Below are positions 1 to 8,934 of a stretch of 64,000 nucleotides of DNA, piece by piece (within the stretch, counting starts at the first letter, position 1; every line of letters begins with the position of its first letter). Under the pieces are notes generated by a model that searched no databases, was not told where the DNA came from, and saw only the letters and a list, made by a program, of their open reading frames with translations. This DNA is from Pseudomonas fluorescens. Its GTDB lineage: Bacteria; Pseudomonadota; Gammaproteobacteria; Pseudomonadales; Pseudomonadaceae. The translations under genes were made by a program, and so were the position numbers. The DNA lies in the NCBI RefSeq assembly GCF_001307155.1, contig NZ_CP012830.1, forward strand, positions 5,206,501 through 5,270,500, given 5' to 3'.

Positions 1-1814
1 CCAATATCCTCGTTGTAATTGCCCACCAGAAAACGTCCGCGCCGCAGGATCGGATAGGCCAGGCGCAGCTTGATCAGGCGTTTGACGAATTTGAGCAAGG
101 CCTTGCCGTCTTCGCTCAGGTCCCAGTTGACCCAGCCAATTTCGCTGTCCTGACAGTAGGCGTTGTTGTTGCCATATTGGGTTCGGGCAAATTCGTCACC
201 GGCCACCAGCATCGGTGTGCCTTGGGCCAACAGCAGGGTGGCGAAGAAATTACGCAACTGCCGCTGGCGCAGCGCATTGATCTCGGGATCGACGGTGGGG
301 CCCTCAACGCCGTGATTCCAGGACAGGTTGTGATTACTACCGTCCTGATTTTCTTCGTCGTTGGCTTCGTTGTGCTTTTCGTTGTAGGAAACGAGGTCAT
401 TCAAGGTGAAGCCGTCATGGGCGGTGACGAAGTTCATCGAGGCGTAGGGACGGCGGCCGCGTTGATTGAACATCTCCCCCGATGCCGTCATGCGGGCGGC
501 GAAGTCGGCGAGCTGGCCGTCATCGCCTTTCCAGAAGGCGCGTACGGTGTCGCGGAAGCGGTCGTTCCACTCGACCCAGCCCGGCGGAAAGTGGCCGACC
601 TGATAGCCACCAGGGCCAATGTCCCAAGGCTCGGCAATCAGTTTTACCTGGCGCAGAATCGGGTCCTGGCGGCAGGCAACGAGGAAACTGTGACGCTCGT
701 CGAAACCGTCGTGGTAACGCCCGAGGATGGTCGCCAGGTCGAAGCGGAAACCGTCGACGTGCATTTCCGAGGCCCAGTAACGCAGCGAATCGGTGACCAT
801 CTGCAGCACACAGGGATGGCTCAGGTCGAGGGTGTTGCCGGTACCGGAGTCGTTGATATAGAAGCGTTTGTCATCGGGCTTCAGTCGATAGTAGGAGACA
901 TTGTCGATGCCGCGCATCGACAGGGTCGGGCCTTGTTCGTTGCCCTCGGCGGTGTGGTTGTAGACCACGTCCAGAATCACTTCAAGATTGGCTTCGTGCA
1001 GGTGCGCGACCATTTCCTTGAATTCGGCGATCTTGCCGCTGGCCAGGTAACGCGGATCGGGGGCGAAGAAGGCGATGCTGTTGTAGCCCCAGTAATTGGT
1101 CATGCCCTTATGCAGCAGGTGCTGGTCATTAACGAAGGCGTGTATCGGCATCAGCTCCACCGACGACACGCCAAGTTTGCGGATATGTTCCAGCAGGTCA
1201 TCGACCATCAACCCGGCGAAGGTCCCGCGCAGCGCTTGCGGGACGGACGGGTGACGCATGCTGATGCCGCGTACGTGAGCCTCATAAATGATCGTTCGAT
1301 CCCACGGCACATTGACCCGATGGTCATGGCCCCAGGTGTGCGCCGGGTCGATGACCTTGCACTTGGGCACGAAGGGCGCACTGTCGCGCTCATCGAAACT
1401 GAGGTCGGCGTCGGGGTGGCCGATGGTGTAGCCGAACAAGGCTTCGGACCACTTCAATTTTCCCACCAACTGTTTGGCGTAGGGGTCGATCAGCAATTTG
1501 TGGTGGTTGAAGCGGTGACCGTTTTGCGGGTCGTAAGGCCCATACACCCGGTAGCCGTAGATCAGCCCCGGATGAGCGTCCGGCAAGTAGCCGTGAAAGA
1601 TTTCGTCGGTGTATTCCGGCAGTTCGATACGTTCGAGCTCGACTTCGCCGGCATCGTCGAACAAACACAGTTCGACCTTGGTGGCGTTAGCCGAAAATAT
1701 CGCGAAGTTGACCCCCAGACCATCCCAGGTTGCACCGAGCGGGAAGGGCAAGCCTTCACGGATTCGCGAGGCCTCGACGTGAGGTTCTGGCGCGGTCTTT
1801 TTTGGCGTGGTCAT
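1..1814 (-). CDS. glgX: Glycogen debranching enzyme GlgX, cut by the left window edge
   Basis: GH13 isoamylase-type enzyme that hydrolyses alpha-1,6 branches of cytoplasmic glycogen and frees linear maltodextrins, the substrates of TreY and MalQ. About 604 N-terminal residues are visible and the C-terminus lies beyond base 1. The N-terminal CBM48 part reads GATWDGLGVNFAIFSANA. The three GH13 acidic sites are present: nucleophile in DGFRFDLATILG, acid/base in LIAEPWDIGPGGYQ, and the third aspartate in FVTAHDGFTLNDL. Two ATGs are adjacent (1817 and 1814). I chose 1814 because AGGAG sits 5 nt before it and only 2 nt before the other. It is the last visible gene of the operon, 116 bp after the DUF2934 gene. 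Confidence 0.93.
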   Translation of the reverse strand, partial: MTTPKKTAPEPHVEASRIREGLPFPLGATWDGLGVNFAIFSANATKVELCLFDDAGEVELERIELPEYTDEIFHGYLPDAHPGLIYGYRVYGPYDPQNGHRFNHHKLLIDPYAKQLVGKLKWSEALFGYTIGHPDADLSFDERDSAPFVPKCKVIDPAHTWGHDHRVNVPWDRTIIYEAHVRGISMRHPSVPQALRGTFAGLMVDDLLEHIRKLGVSSVELMPIHAFVNDQHLLHKGMTNYWGYNSIAFFAPDPRYLASGKIAEFKEMVAHLHEANLEVILDVVYNHTAEGNEQGPTLSMRGIDNVSYYRLKPDDKRFYINDSGTGNTLDLSHPCVLQMVTDSLRYWASEMHVDGFRFDLATILGRYHDGFDERHSFLVACRQDPILRQVKLIAEPWDIGPGGYQVGHFPPGWVEWNDRFRDTVRAFWKGDDGQLADFAARMTASGEMFNQRGRRPYASMNFVTAHDGFTLNDLVSYNEKHNEANDEENQDGSNHNLSWNHGVEGPTVDPEINALRQRQLRNFFATLLLAQGTPMLVAGDEFARTQYGNNNAYCQDSEIGWVNWDLSEDGKALLKFVKRLIKLRLAYPILRRGRFLVGNYNEDI

Positions 1815-1930
1815 CATTGCTCCTGCAATTGGGCTTGGGTGATGGCGCCGGCATTGCTGGCCTCTCAAGGCCGCGCCATCCCCGAAGTGGCGAATCTGCT
1901 CGCCACGCGGTCAATCAGAGCCTGGTACTC

Positions 1931-2233
1931 TCAACCGGCTGGCTTACGCGGTGCTCGAGGCTTTTTTGCAGCCACAGGCTTATCGCCGGGTGGCGTTACG
2001 ACCTTGGCGGTAGTAGCGGCTTTGGTTTTGGGCTTGGTCGCCGTGGGTTTGCTGGCTGCTGTTTTGCCGCTATTGGGTTTGGCGGTTCGGGCAGGCTTGG
2101 TCGGGGCCAGGGCTTCGGCTTCCGCCAGCTTGCACGCCATTTCCCAGTGTCGTGTCTCCTGGCCTTCGGGTTTCCCCTCGGACTCCCAGATCAGATAGGC
2201 AAATTCACGAATGCGTTTGTCATCGGTACTCAT
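1931..2233 (-). CDS. DUF2934 protein with basic Ala/Lys/Pro tail
   Basis: A 100-residue protein. Residues 5-40 match the DUF2934 pattern (RIREFAYLIWESEGKPEG followed by HWEMA), a short helical motif of unknown function. Residues 42-100 are low-complexity Thr/Lys/Ala/Pro repeats resembling a histone H1-type tail, so nucleic-acid or polyanion binding is conceivable but not shown. The start has AGGAG 7 nt upstream. It lies 21 bp after treY, and I recall the same neighbour order between treY and glgX in other pseudomonads, which suggests co-expression with the trehalose/glycogen genes. The function is unknown. Confidence 0.8.
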   Translation of the reverse strand: MSTDDKRIREFAYLIWESEGKPEGQETRHWEMACKLAEAEALAPTKPARTAKPNSGKTAASKPTATKPKTKAATTAKVVTPPGDKPVAAKKPRAPRKPAG

Positions 2234-2254
2234 CGCAATGCTCCTGAGTTGAAC

Positions 2255-5041
2255 TCAAGTCTGGATAAACAGATTGACCGGGAAATCTCCCAGCGCGGCG
2301 CTGATCAGCAATTCCTTGTGGTGTGTGACTGCACCTGTTGTAAAAAGTCCCTTCAGCTTTTCTTCGGCGGCGGTGAACGGCAGTTTGACCCGGGTGTCGC
2401 CCCAGAGCAGGGCAGGCACCTGCGGCGTGGCACTGCTTTCCAGCAGCGACGCAACCCGCACCGGCACCAGAACAATCGCCCGTTGGCCGTCGAGTTCACG
2501 GGCGAAAGCCAACACCCGCCCGGCCTGACTGCCCACCACCTGCAACGCTTGATAACGGCCCCGCTGAAACAGTTGCGGGTATCGCGCGCGTAACGCCAAC
2601 GTGTGGGCGATCAACGCCTGCTTGATGCGCCCGTCACGCCAGGTGTGCAGCAACTGTCGAGTGTCCACCGGGGTGTGCAATGCCTGCTGGCGGACGCTGA
2701 AATCAACCGCTCGCCGATTGTCCGGATCCACCAGGCTGAAATCCCAGAACTCATTGCCCTGATACAGATCCGCAACCCCCGGCACCGTCATGCGCAGCAA
2801 GGTTTGCGCCAATCCATTGAGCGCACCGCCGCAGGCGATCGCTTGCGCAGCATCGGCGATGGCACTGCGTAAAGGCAGGCCTTCGGGGCTGAGCAGAAGG
2901 CGCTCGAGGAAGGCCCGCGTGGCCTGCTCATAAGGCTCGTTCGGTGCGCTCCAACTGCTCTGGAGTTTGGCTTCGCGCAGGGCTTTTTGCTGCCACTGCC
3001 ACAGTCGTTCGGTGTAGGCCGTCATCGACTGCGCGTCTTCGCAATGCAGCTCCAGCGGCCAACTGGCGAGCAAGGTCTGGTAGAGCAGCAGTTCGTCCGC
3101 GGGTGAGGGCATCGACGGATCGCGGCGCAGGGCGGCACTCTGTGTCCGCCAGCCTTCGACTGTTTCGGCATACCAGGTACTGCGTTCGCTGAGTAATGCC
3201 AGGCGTGCACGGCTGTCTTCACCGCGTTTGTGGTCATGGGTGGCGCTGGCCAGCAGCGTATCCGGGAATTCGTCGAGGCGCCGGCTGCACGCCGTGTGGA
3301 AGTCGGCGAGTGGGGCGCTGAACCGCTCGGTGTTGAAGCCGACATCATTACGCGACAGCAGCACGCCTGAGCGATAGAGCGCGGTGTCTTCCACGGCTTT
3401 GGCGGCGGTCGGCGAGGTCAGTTGCTGAAAGCGCACGCAGGCGTGCTTGAGGATCTTGCGTTGACGGCCCACCGGGCGCTCGCGCCAGGGTTGCCCACCC
3501 AGCCACAGCGCCAGATAGTCGAGCACCGGCCAGTCGGCTTCGCCCAAGGTCTGGCGCGCGCCGTTCATCGCGTGCTGAAAAAACACCTGGTCTTGCGCCG
3601 AGCGCCCGCACGGGCCGATGTATGTTCGGTACACCGGGAAATGCACGATCAGTTCCTGCAATGCCCGACGAATCGCACCAAGGGTCAGGTCTCGGCTCAT
3701 CAGGTCATCGCGAGCTACTTGCAGCAAGGCCTGCGCGACACTTTCGAAGTCGCCGGCCAGCGAACCGTTGAGAATCTGCTGGCGTGCCAGTTGTGCTTCC
3801 TCGATGAACGCTGCGGGCCGTTCGGTGTGTCGGCTCCACAGTTCGCCAAGGACTTGCTCGCCCTGCGGGTCGTGTTGCAGCAGCGACAACTGATTCATGA
3901 ACTCATAGCCCGTGGTGCCATCGACCTGCCAATCGCGACGCAGCGTTTCACCGTCGCCGAGGATTTTTTCAATATAGATCGGTACGTGTCGCAACGGTGA
4001 CAGGGCGTTCACCCTGCGCCTGAGTTTGCGGCAGTAACCCCGCGGGTCGGCGAGCCCGTCGATGTGGTCGATACGCAATCCGTCCACCAGTCCCTCGGCA
4101 ATCAGCTCGAAAATTTTTGCATGGGTAGCTTCGAACACGGCCGGGCGTTCGACCCGCAGCCCGGCCAGTTCATTGATGTCGAAGAAGCGCCGCCAGTTGA
4201 TGTCATCGGCCGCCGTGCGCCAACTGGCCAGGCGATAGCTTTGGCGTTCGAGCAGCTCGTGCAGACGGCTGAAACCTTCGGGTTGGCGGGAGTCATGGCG
4301 GCTGAGGTTGTGCTCGATGCAGCGCAAGATCGCCGGGTCAGACGCCAATGTGATAAGCGCTTGTTGCAAGGGGCGCGCAAGGGAATGGGCATCGCTCTGG
4401 TAGTGCAGGGTGGTGAACTGATCGGCCAATACCTTGAGTTGCAGTGCCCGTTCAACGTCGAGCGAGTCGTCAGGCTTGAGCAGTTCAGCGTAGTCGGTGG
4501 GGCAGATCGGAAAGTGGTGCTCATGGTGTTCGACATGGAAGCTGCCCCGTCCGGGATCGAAGTGCAGCGTCAGCGTGCCGTCCTGCAAGGCGCTGCCGTA
4601 ATCGCTGCCCAGGAACGGCAGCAATAGCTGGCCTTCGAGCAATGGGTCTGGCGAATGCCATTGAATGTCGAAAAACTCACCATAAGGACTCAGTCGCCCC
4701 CATTCCAGCAAGTCCAGCCACCAGGGATTGTCGGCACCACCGACGGCCATGTGGTTGGACACGATGTCCAGGATCAGCCCCATGTCCTGGGCGCGCAGCG
4801 CGCTGACCAGTCGCCGCAGGGCTGCCTCGCCGCCGAGCTCGGGATTGACCCGGCTGGGGTCGACCACGTCGTAGCCATGCATCGACCCGGCCCGCGCACT
4901 CAACAGCGGCGAGGCATAGAGGTGGCTGATGCCCAAGCCGCAGAAATACGGCACCAGCGGTACAGCGTCATCCAGGGTGAATCCGTGATGAAACTGCACG
5001 CGCAACGTCGCCCGTACCGGGACGAATGGCATTTCACTCAT
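2255..5041 (-). CDS. treY: Malto-oligosyltrehalose synthase TreY
   Basis: GH13 enzyme that isomerises the reducing-end alpha-1,4 bond of maltodextrins to alpha,alpha-1,1, giving maltooligosyl-trehalose, which TreZ then cleaves. The protein has 928 residues, normal for the family. It begins with the barrel sequence RATLRVQFHHGFTLDDA. The active site shows RIDHIDGLADPRGY (nucleophile near D325), YIEKILGDGE (acid/base) and ATHDHKRGEDSRARL (third acid). The C-terminal VPGVADLYQGNEFWDFSLVDPDNRR is the typical TreY signature. Its ATG overlaps the malQ stop as ATGA, so the two genes are translationally coupled. It acts in the cytoplasm. Confidence 0.95.
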   Translation of the reverse strand: MSEMPFVPVRATLRVQFHHGFTLDDAVPLVPYFCGLGISHLYASPLLSARAGSMHGYDVVDPSRVNPELGGEAALRRLVSALRAQDMGLILDIVSNHMAVGGADNPWWLDLLEWGRLSPYGEFFDIQWHSPDPLLEGQLLLPFLGSDYGSALQDGTLTLHFDPGRGSFHVEHHEHHFPICPTDYAELLKPDDSLDVERALQLKVLADQFTTLHYQSDAHSLARPLQQALITLASDPAILRCIEHNLSRHDSRQPEGFSRLHELLERQSYRLASWRTAADDINWRRFFDINELAGLRVERPAVFEATHAKIFELIAEGLVDGLRIDHIDGLADPRGYCRKLRRRVNALSPLRHVPIYIEKILGDGETLRRDWQVDGTTGYEFMNQLSLLQHDPQGEQVLGELWSRHTERPAAFIEEAQLARQQILNGSLAGDFESVAQALLQVARDDLMSRDLTLGAIRRALQELIVHFPVYRTYIGPCGRSAQDQVFFQHAMNGARQTLGEADWPVLDYLALWLGGQPWRERPVGRQRKILKHACVRFQQLTSPTAAKAVEDTALYRSGVLLSRNDVGFNTERFSAPLADFHTACSRRLDEFPDTLLASATHDHKRGEDSRARLALLSERSTWYAETVEGWRTQSAALRRDPSMPSPADELLLYQTLLASWPLELHCEDAQSMTAYTERLWQWQQKALREAKLQSSWSAPNEPYEQATRAFLERLLLSPEGLPLRSAIADAAQAIACGGALNGLAQTLLRMTVPGVADLYQGNEFWDFSLVDPDNRRAVDFSVRQQALHTPVDTRQLLHTWRDGRIKQALIAHTLALRARYPQLFQRGRYQALQVVGSQAGRVLAFARELDGQRAIVLVPVRVASLLESSATPQVPALLWGDTRVKLPFTAAEEKLKGLFTTGAVTHHKELLISAALGDFPVNLFIQT

Positions 5042-7119
5042 TGATCACGCTCGGCTGCCTGAAGGCGCGCGCAAGCAAGCAGTTCCAGCCTTCGTGCTGC
5101 ATCCGTATCGTCCAGCAGCACATCGCTTTCATCGGCAAAACGCCGGCGCCAGTTCGGATGACTGTCGGTGGTGCCGGGGAGGTTGGCCTGCTCATCAATG
5201 CCCAGCGCATCTTCCAGCGGCAGCAACACCAAAGGGGCGCGGGTGTGACCCAGGAAGCGCACGCTGGCGTCGAGCACCTGGTCGGTCTCGTGGGTCTCCT
5301 CGCGGAAGTTTTGCGGGTCCTGACTCAAGGCCCGACGCAAACCTTCACGCTCGCGCTGACGGTGTTCACGCCATTGCTGTTCACCGTGGCTGTCGACCAG
5401 CCCCAAGCGGACACTCCATTCGATGTCGCGACCATGCCACCAACCGTTGAGCGTTGGCAGGTCATGGGTGCTGGTGGTGGCGAGTGCGTTATCCGGCCAA
5501 TCAAGAATCGGTTTGAAGTGTGTCCCGTGCTCCTGCTCGAACAGCAGTACGCGCATTCCCAGGATCGAGCGGGCGATGAGTTTGTCGCGCAGGCCATCGG
5601 GCACGGTGCCGAGGTCTTCGCCAAGCACGATCGCCTGATGTCGATGGGACTCCAGCGTCACCAGACGCAACAGGTCGTCCACTGGGTAATACAGATACGC
5701 GCCGTCACTCGGCGGCGCGCCGAGGGGGATCACCCACAGCCGCTGCAAACCCATGACATGGTCGATGCGCAGACCGCCGGTATGGGCAAAATTGGCCCGC
5801 AGCATTTCGATAAACGCGCGAAACCCATTGCGTATCAGCCCTTCGGGGGAAAACGCAGAAATCCCCCAACCTTGCCCCGTGCGGTTGAGAATGTCCGGGG
5901 GCGCGCCGACGGTGAGGGCCGCGAGTAATTCGTCCTGACGACTCCAGGCCTGGCTGCCACCGCCATCCGCACCGACCGCCAGGTCGGCGATCAAGCCGAT
6001 GCCCATGCCACTGCTACGCGCAACGGTTTGTGCGCGTTGCAAACTGCGGGCGATCAACCATTGGCAAAAGGCGTAGAAGCCGATGCGATCTGCATTTTTC
6101 TCGGCAAATACCGTCAGTTCGACACTGCGCGGATCGCGCCAGTGCTCAGGCCACTGGCGCCAATCGAGGCTTTCGCCAAGGGCGGCACAGGCCTCCTGGA
6201 GCGCCTCGAAACGGCAGTGGTTTTCCAGGGCCTCGCCACCGTCGTGACGAAAGCTGCTGAAGTCCGCGTGCAAGGGATGATCACCCTGGGAGAACCCTTC
6301 ATACAGCGCTTGCAACAATTGCTGCTTGGCTTTGGCAGCGGCGGGCCAGTCAATCAGCGGTTGCTCTTCGAGGTGTTTGAACTCGTCGGCCAATTCAGTG
6401 GCGTCGATGGCCAGGCGCAGGGCGCGTTCGCCGAGAATTTCCTCAGGTGAGGCGTACAGGCTGTTGAGAAACAAACGGCTGGAAGGCGAGTAAGGGCTGT
6501 AGCGTTGTGTGTCGTTACTGAACATCGCGTGCAACGGGCTGATCGCTAACGCATCGGCGCCGCGCTCACCGGCAACGCGGGCGAGGTTTTCCAGTGCCTG
6601 CAGGTCGCCGAAGCCGCCGTCGCCGGGGCGCCGCAGTGAATATAACTGGACGCTCAGGCCCCAGGCCCGGGGGATCGGGTTGTCAACGGCAGCGGCCACG
6701 CTATGGCACTGCAAGGGGGCGACCGCGAGTGTGAAGCGTTGGCCAGCGATGCGAACGTCCTGATAGCCGATCGGGATCAGCCCTGGTAGAACCGCTTCGT
6801 CATCTAGTCTGAGGTGGAGGATCGCGCCGTCTTCCAGATGAATCTCGCAGGGCGTTTCAGGGGCAAAGTGAAGCGCGAGGTCGAGCCCGGTGCCAACGTC
6901 AACGGTCATCAATGGCGGCAAGCGTTTGTTTTGTTGGTTCTGTTGCAGTTCCTGCAGGCTGGCGTCGATTTCCTGAGTACTGCCTGCCGGGTGGCCGAGC
7001 CCGGTGAGGATCGCTCGTAATGCCGCCGGAGCGACTTTTTGTGGCCGACCGTTGGCGTCGATCCAGTCAACCGCCAGGCCAGCCCGGCTGGCGAGGATTT
7101 CCAGTTGCGCATCGCTCAT
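5038..7119 (-). CDS. malQ: 4-alpha-glucanotransferase MalQ (amylomaltase)
   Basis: GH77 enzyme that transfers alpha-1,4-glucan segments between maltodextrins and so produces chains long enough for TreY. The 693-residue product keeps the GH77 sites GLRIDHVMGL (nucleophile), VLGEDLGTVPDGL (acid/base) and STHDLPTLNGWW (third acid). The open frame runs 61 codons further upstream, but I start at 7119 (MSDAQLEILASRAG). GGAG lies about 7 nt before it, the ATG overlaps the treZ stop by 4 bp, and the upstream extension reads antisense-like sequence inside treZ. The stop overlaps the treY start in the same way. Confidence 0.94.
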   Translation of the reverse strand: MSDAQLEILASRAGLAVDWIDANGRPQKVAPAALRAILTGLGHPAGSTQEIDASLQELQQNQQNKRLPPLMTVDVGTGLDLALHFAPETPCEIHLEDGAILHLRLDDEAVLPGLIPIGYQDVRIAGQRFTLAVAPLQCHSVAAAVDNPIPRAWGLSVQLYSLRRPGDGGFGDLQALENLARVAGERGADALAISPLHAMFSNDTQRYSPYSPSSRLFLNSLYASPEEILGERALRLAIDATELADEFKHLEEQPLIDWPAAAKAKQQLLQALYEGFSQGDHPLHADFSSFRHDGGEALENHCRFEALQEACAALGESLDWRQWPEHWRDPRSVELTVFAEKNADRIGFYAFCQWLIARSLQRAQTVARSSGMGIGLIADLAVGADGGGSQAWSRQDELLAALTVGAPPDILNRTGQGWGISAFSPEGLIRNGFRAFIEMLRANFAHTGGLRIDHVMGLQRLWVIPLGAPPSDGAYLYYPVDDLLRLVTLESHRHQAIVLGEDLGTVPDGLRDKLIARSILGMRVLLFEQEHGTHFKPILDWPDNALATTSTHDLPTLNGWWHGRDIEWSVRLGLVDSHGEQQWREHRQREREGLRRALSQDPQNFREETHETDQVLDASVRFLGHTRAPLVLLPLEDALGIDEQANLPGTTDSHPNWRRRFADESDVLLDDTDAARRLELLACARLQAAERDQ

Positions 7120-8921
7120 GGACGCTCTCCAGTGGTGGGTAGCAAAGGTGCCGCTGCCGTCAGACTGACCAGCGCGCAGTAGGGGGCGAGGGTGCCTTGT
7201 TGCAGGGCTTCGAAGGACCGCTGCGGGTACTCGAACAGCAACCGGGAATGGGCGTGTGATGAATGGGACACGGGCTCCGCGGTGAGGTTCAGGTCGATGC
7301 ACAGCAGGCTGCCATCGCCCATATGCCAGCGCGCACTTATCGCCCCCGTTGCCAGCACCGTGGCGCCCAGCGCGTGAGCACCGGGCAGGCGCGGGATGAT
7401 TTCGCGATGACGGATCAGCAGCAACTGTCGATACAGCGTCAGGGTTGCTTGCTGTGTCAGCGGTTCAGATGAGGTCAGTGTCGGCCGCGAAGCGGTGAAC
7501 GTGTGCAACGCATTCGGGTCGGGAATCTGCTCGCGGGTGTGCGGATCGGCAAAGGCGCTGAACGCCGCGAACTCATTGCGTCGACCTTCTCGCACCTGCC
7601 TGGCCAAGACGCCATGGTGGCTGGTGAAAAACAGAAACGGCTCGTCAGCGGCGTATTCGTCGCCCATGAACAGCAACGGGATCATCGGTGACAACAACAT
7701 AAGGACCGTCGCCGCATGCAACGCCTGAGGTGCAGTCAACTGGTGGAGACGCTCGCCAAAGGCACGGTTGCCGATCTGGTCATGGTTCTGCAGAAACAGC
7801 ACGAAGGCGCTGGGCGGCAAATGTCCGCTGGGTTCGCCGCGGGCACGGCCATGGCGATTGGTATGGCCCTGATAGGCGAAGCCCTGGCTCAGGCAGCGGG
7901 CCAGTTTTTCGCTGGGGCGCTCGGCAAAGTCAGCGTAATAGGCCTCGGTTTCTCCGGTCAGCAAGACGTGCAGCGCGTTGTGCCCATCGTCGTTCCACTG
8001 CGCGTCGAAGCCTTGCTCCAGCAGGCTGGCCTGGTTGTGCTCGTTTTCCAGGGTGAGCCAGACATGACGGGGTGGGTCGATGTGCTCGCGCACCGTCGCC
8101 GCCAGTTCCTGAAGGAAATCCGGGTCTTCGATGGCGTGTACCGCATCCAGACGCAAACCGTCAAAGCGGTACTCAAGGAGCCACATCAGCGCGTTGTCGA
8201 TAAAGAAGTCGCGCACCTCGCGCCGACGGAAATCGATGGCCGCGCCCCAAGGCGTGTGCAGGTCTTCGCGGAAAAAGCCCTTGGCATAGTGGTGCAGGTA
8301 ATTGCCGTCAGGGCCGAAATGGTTGTAAACCACGTCGATGATCACCGCCAGACCCAGACCGTGGGCGCTATCGATCAGGTGCTTGAGCGCATCAGGCGTG
8401 CCATATGACGACTGGGGCGCGTAAGGCAGCACGCCGTCGTAGCCCCAGTTACGCTCGCCGGGAAACTGCGCCAGGGGCATCAGTTCGATCGCGGTAACGC
8501 CCAGTTCGGCCAGCCGTGGCAGGTGCTTTTCGACTTCGGCAAAACCGCCCAACACACCCACATGCAATTCGTAGATCACCGCTTCATGCCAGGGGCGGCC
8601 TTGCCACAAGAGGTGCTGCCAACGGTAAGCGTGGGGGTCAACCACCACACTGGGTGACGCAAGACCGCCGGCTTGCGCCCGGGACGCGGGGTCCGGCACG
8701 TCGCGTTCGCCATCGATGTTGTAGCGATAGCGAGTTCCGGCCGGGCAGCGGGTCTCAATCACGAACCAGCCGTCCGCCTGGGGCAACATCGGCAGTGATT
8801 GCCCGCCTTCAAGCTCGACACTCACATAAAACGCGTCTGGCGCCCACAGGGCGAAACGGGTGTGTTCGGCATCCAGCATGACGGCGCCGTGGGGCCAGGT
8901 TTCCGGAGTCCGTAACGGCAT
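7116..8921 (-). CDS. treZ: Malto-oligosyltrehalose trehalohydrolase TreZ
   Basis: Releases free trehalose from the maltooligosyl-trehalose made by TreY. The 601-residue GH13 protein starts with a CBM48-like beta domain (residues 1-100, including HTRFALWAPDAFYVSVEL). The barrel follows, with GLRLDAVHAIEDPDF (nucleophile), WLTLENEHNQ (acid/base) and FLQNHDQIGNRAFGER (third acid). The start has AGGGA about 7 nt upstream. The gene follows glgA by 13 bp and overlaps malQ by 4 bp, so glgA-treZ-malQ-treY is a tightly packed transcription unit. Trehalose from this route is normally an osmotic and desiccation protectant; regulation is not readable from the sequence. Confidence 0.95.
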   Translation of the reverse strand: MPLRTPETWPHGAVMLDAEHTRFALWAPDAFYVSVELEGGQSLPMLPQADGWFVIETRCPAGTRYRYNIDGERDVPDPASRAQAGGLASPSVVVDPHAYRWQHLLWQGRPWHEAVIYELHVGVLGGFAEVEKHLPRLAELGVTAIELMPLAQFPGERNWGYDGVLPYAPQSSYGTPDALKHLIDSAHGLGLAVIIDVVYNHFGPDGNYLHHYAKGFFREDLHTPWGAAIDFRRREVRDFFIDNALMWLLEYRFDGLRLDAVHAIEDPDFLQELAATVREHIDPPRHVWLTLENEHNQASLLEQGFDAQWNDDGHNALHVLLTGETEAYYADFAERPSEKLARCLSQGFAYQGHTNRHGRARGEPSGHLPPSAFVLFLQNHDQIGNRAFGERLHQLTAPQALHAATVLMLLSPMIPLLFMGDEYAADEPFLFFTSHHGVLARQVREGRRNEFAAFSAFADPHTREQIPDPNALHTFTASRPTLTSSEPLTQQATLTLYRQLLLIRHREIIPRLPGAHALGATVLATGAISARWHMGDGSLLCIDLNLTAEPVSHSSHAHSRLLFEYPQRSFEALQQGTLAPYCALVSLTAAAPLLPTTGERP

Positions 8922-8934
8922 TCAAGAATCCCTC

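Noticed and set aside
177..2198. 673-codon open frame on the plus strand
   Set aside because: It is antisense to glgX and the DUF2934 gene, which have clear family motifs. The translated protein has no recognisable domain and reflects GC-rich third-position bias.
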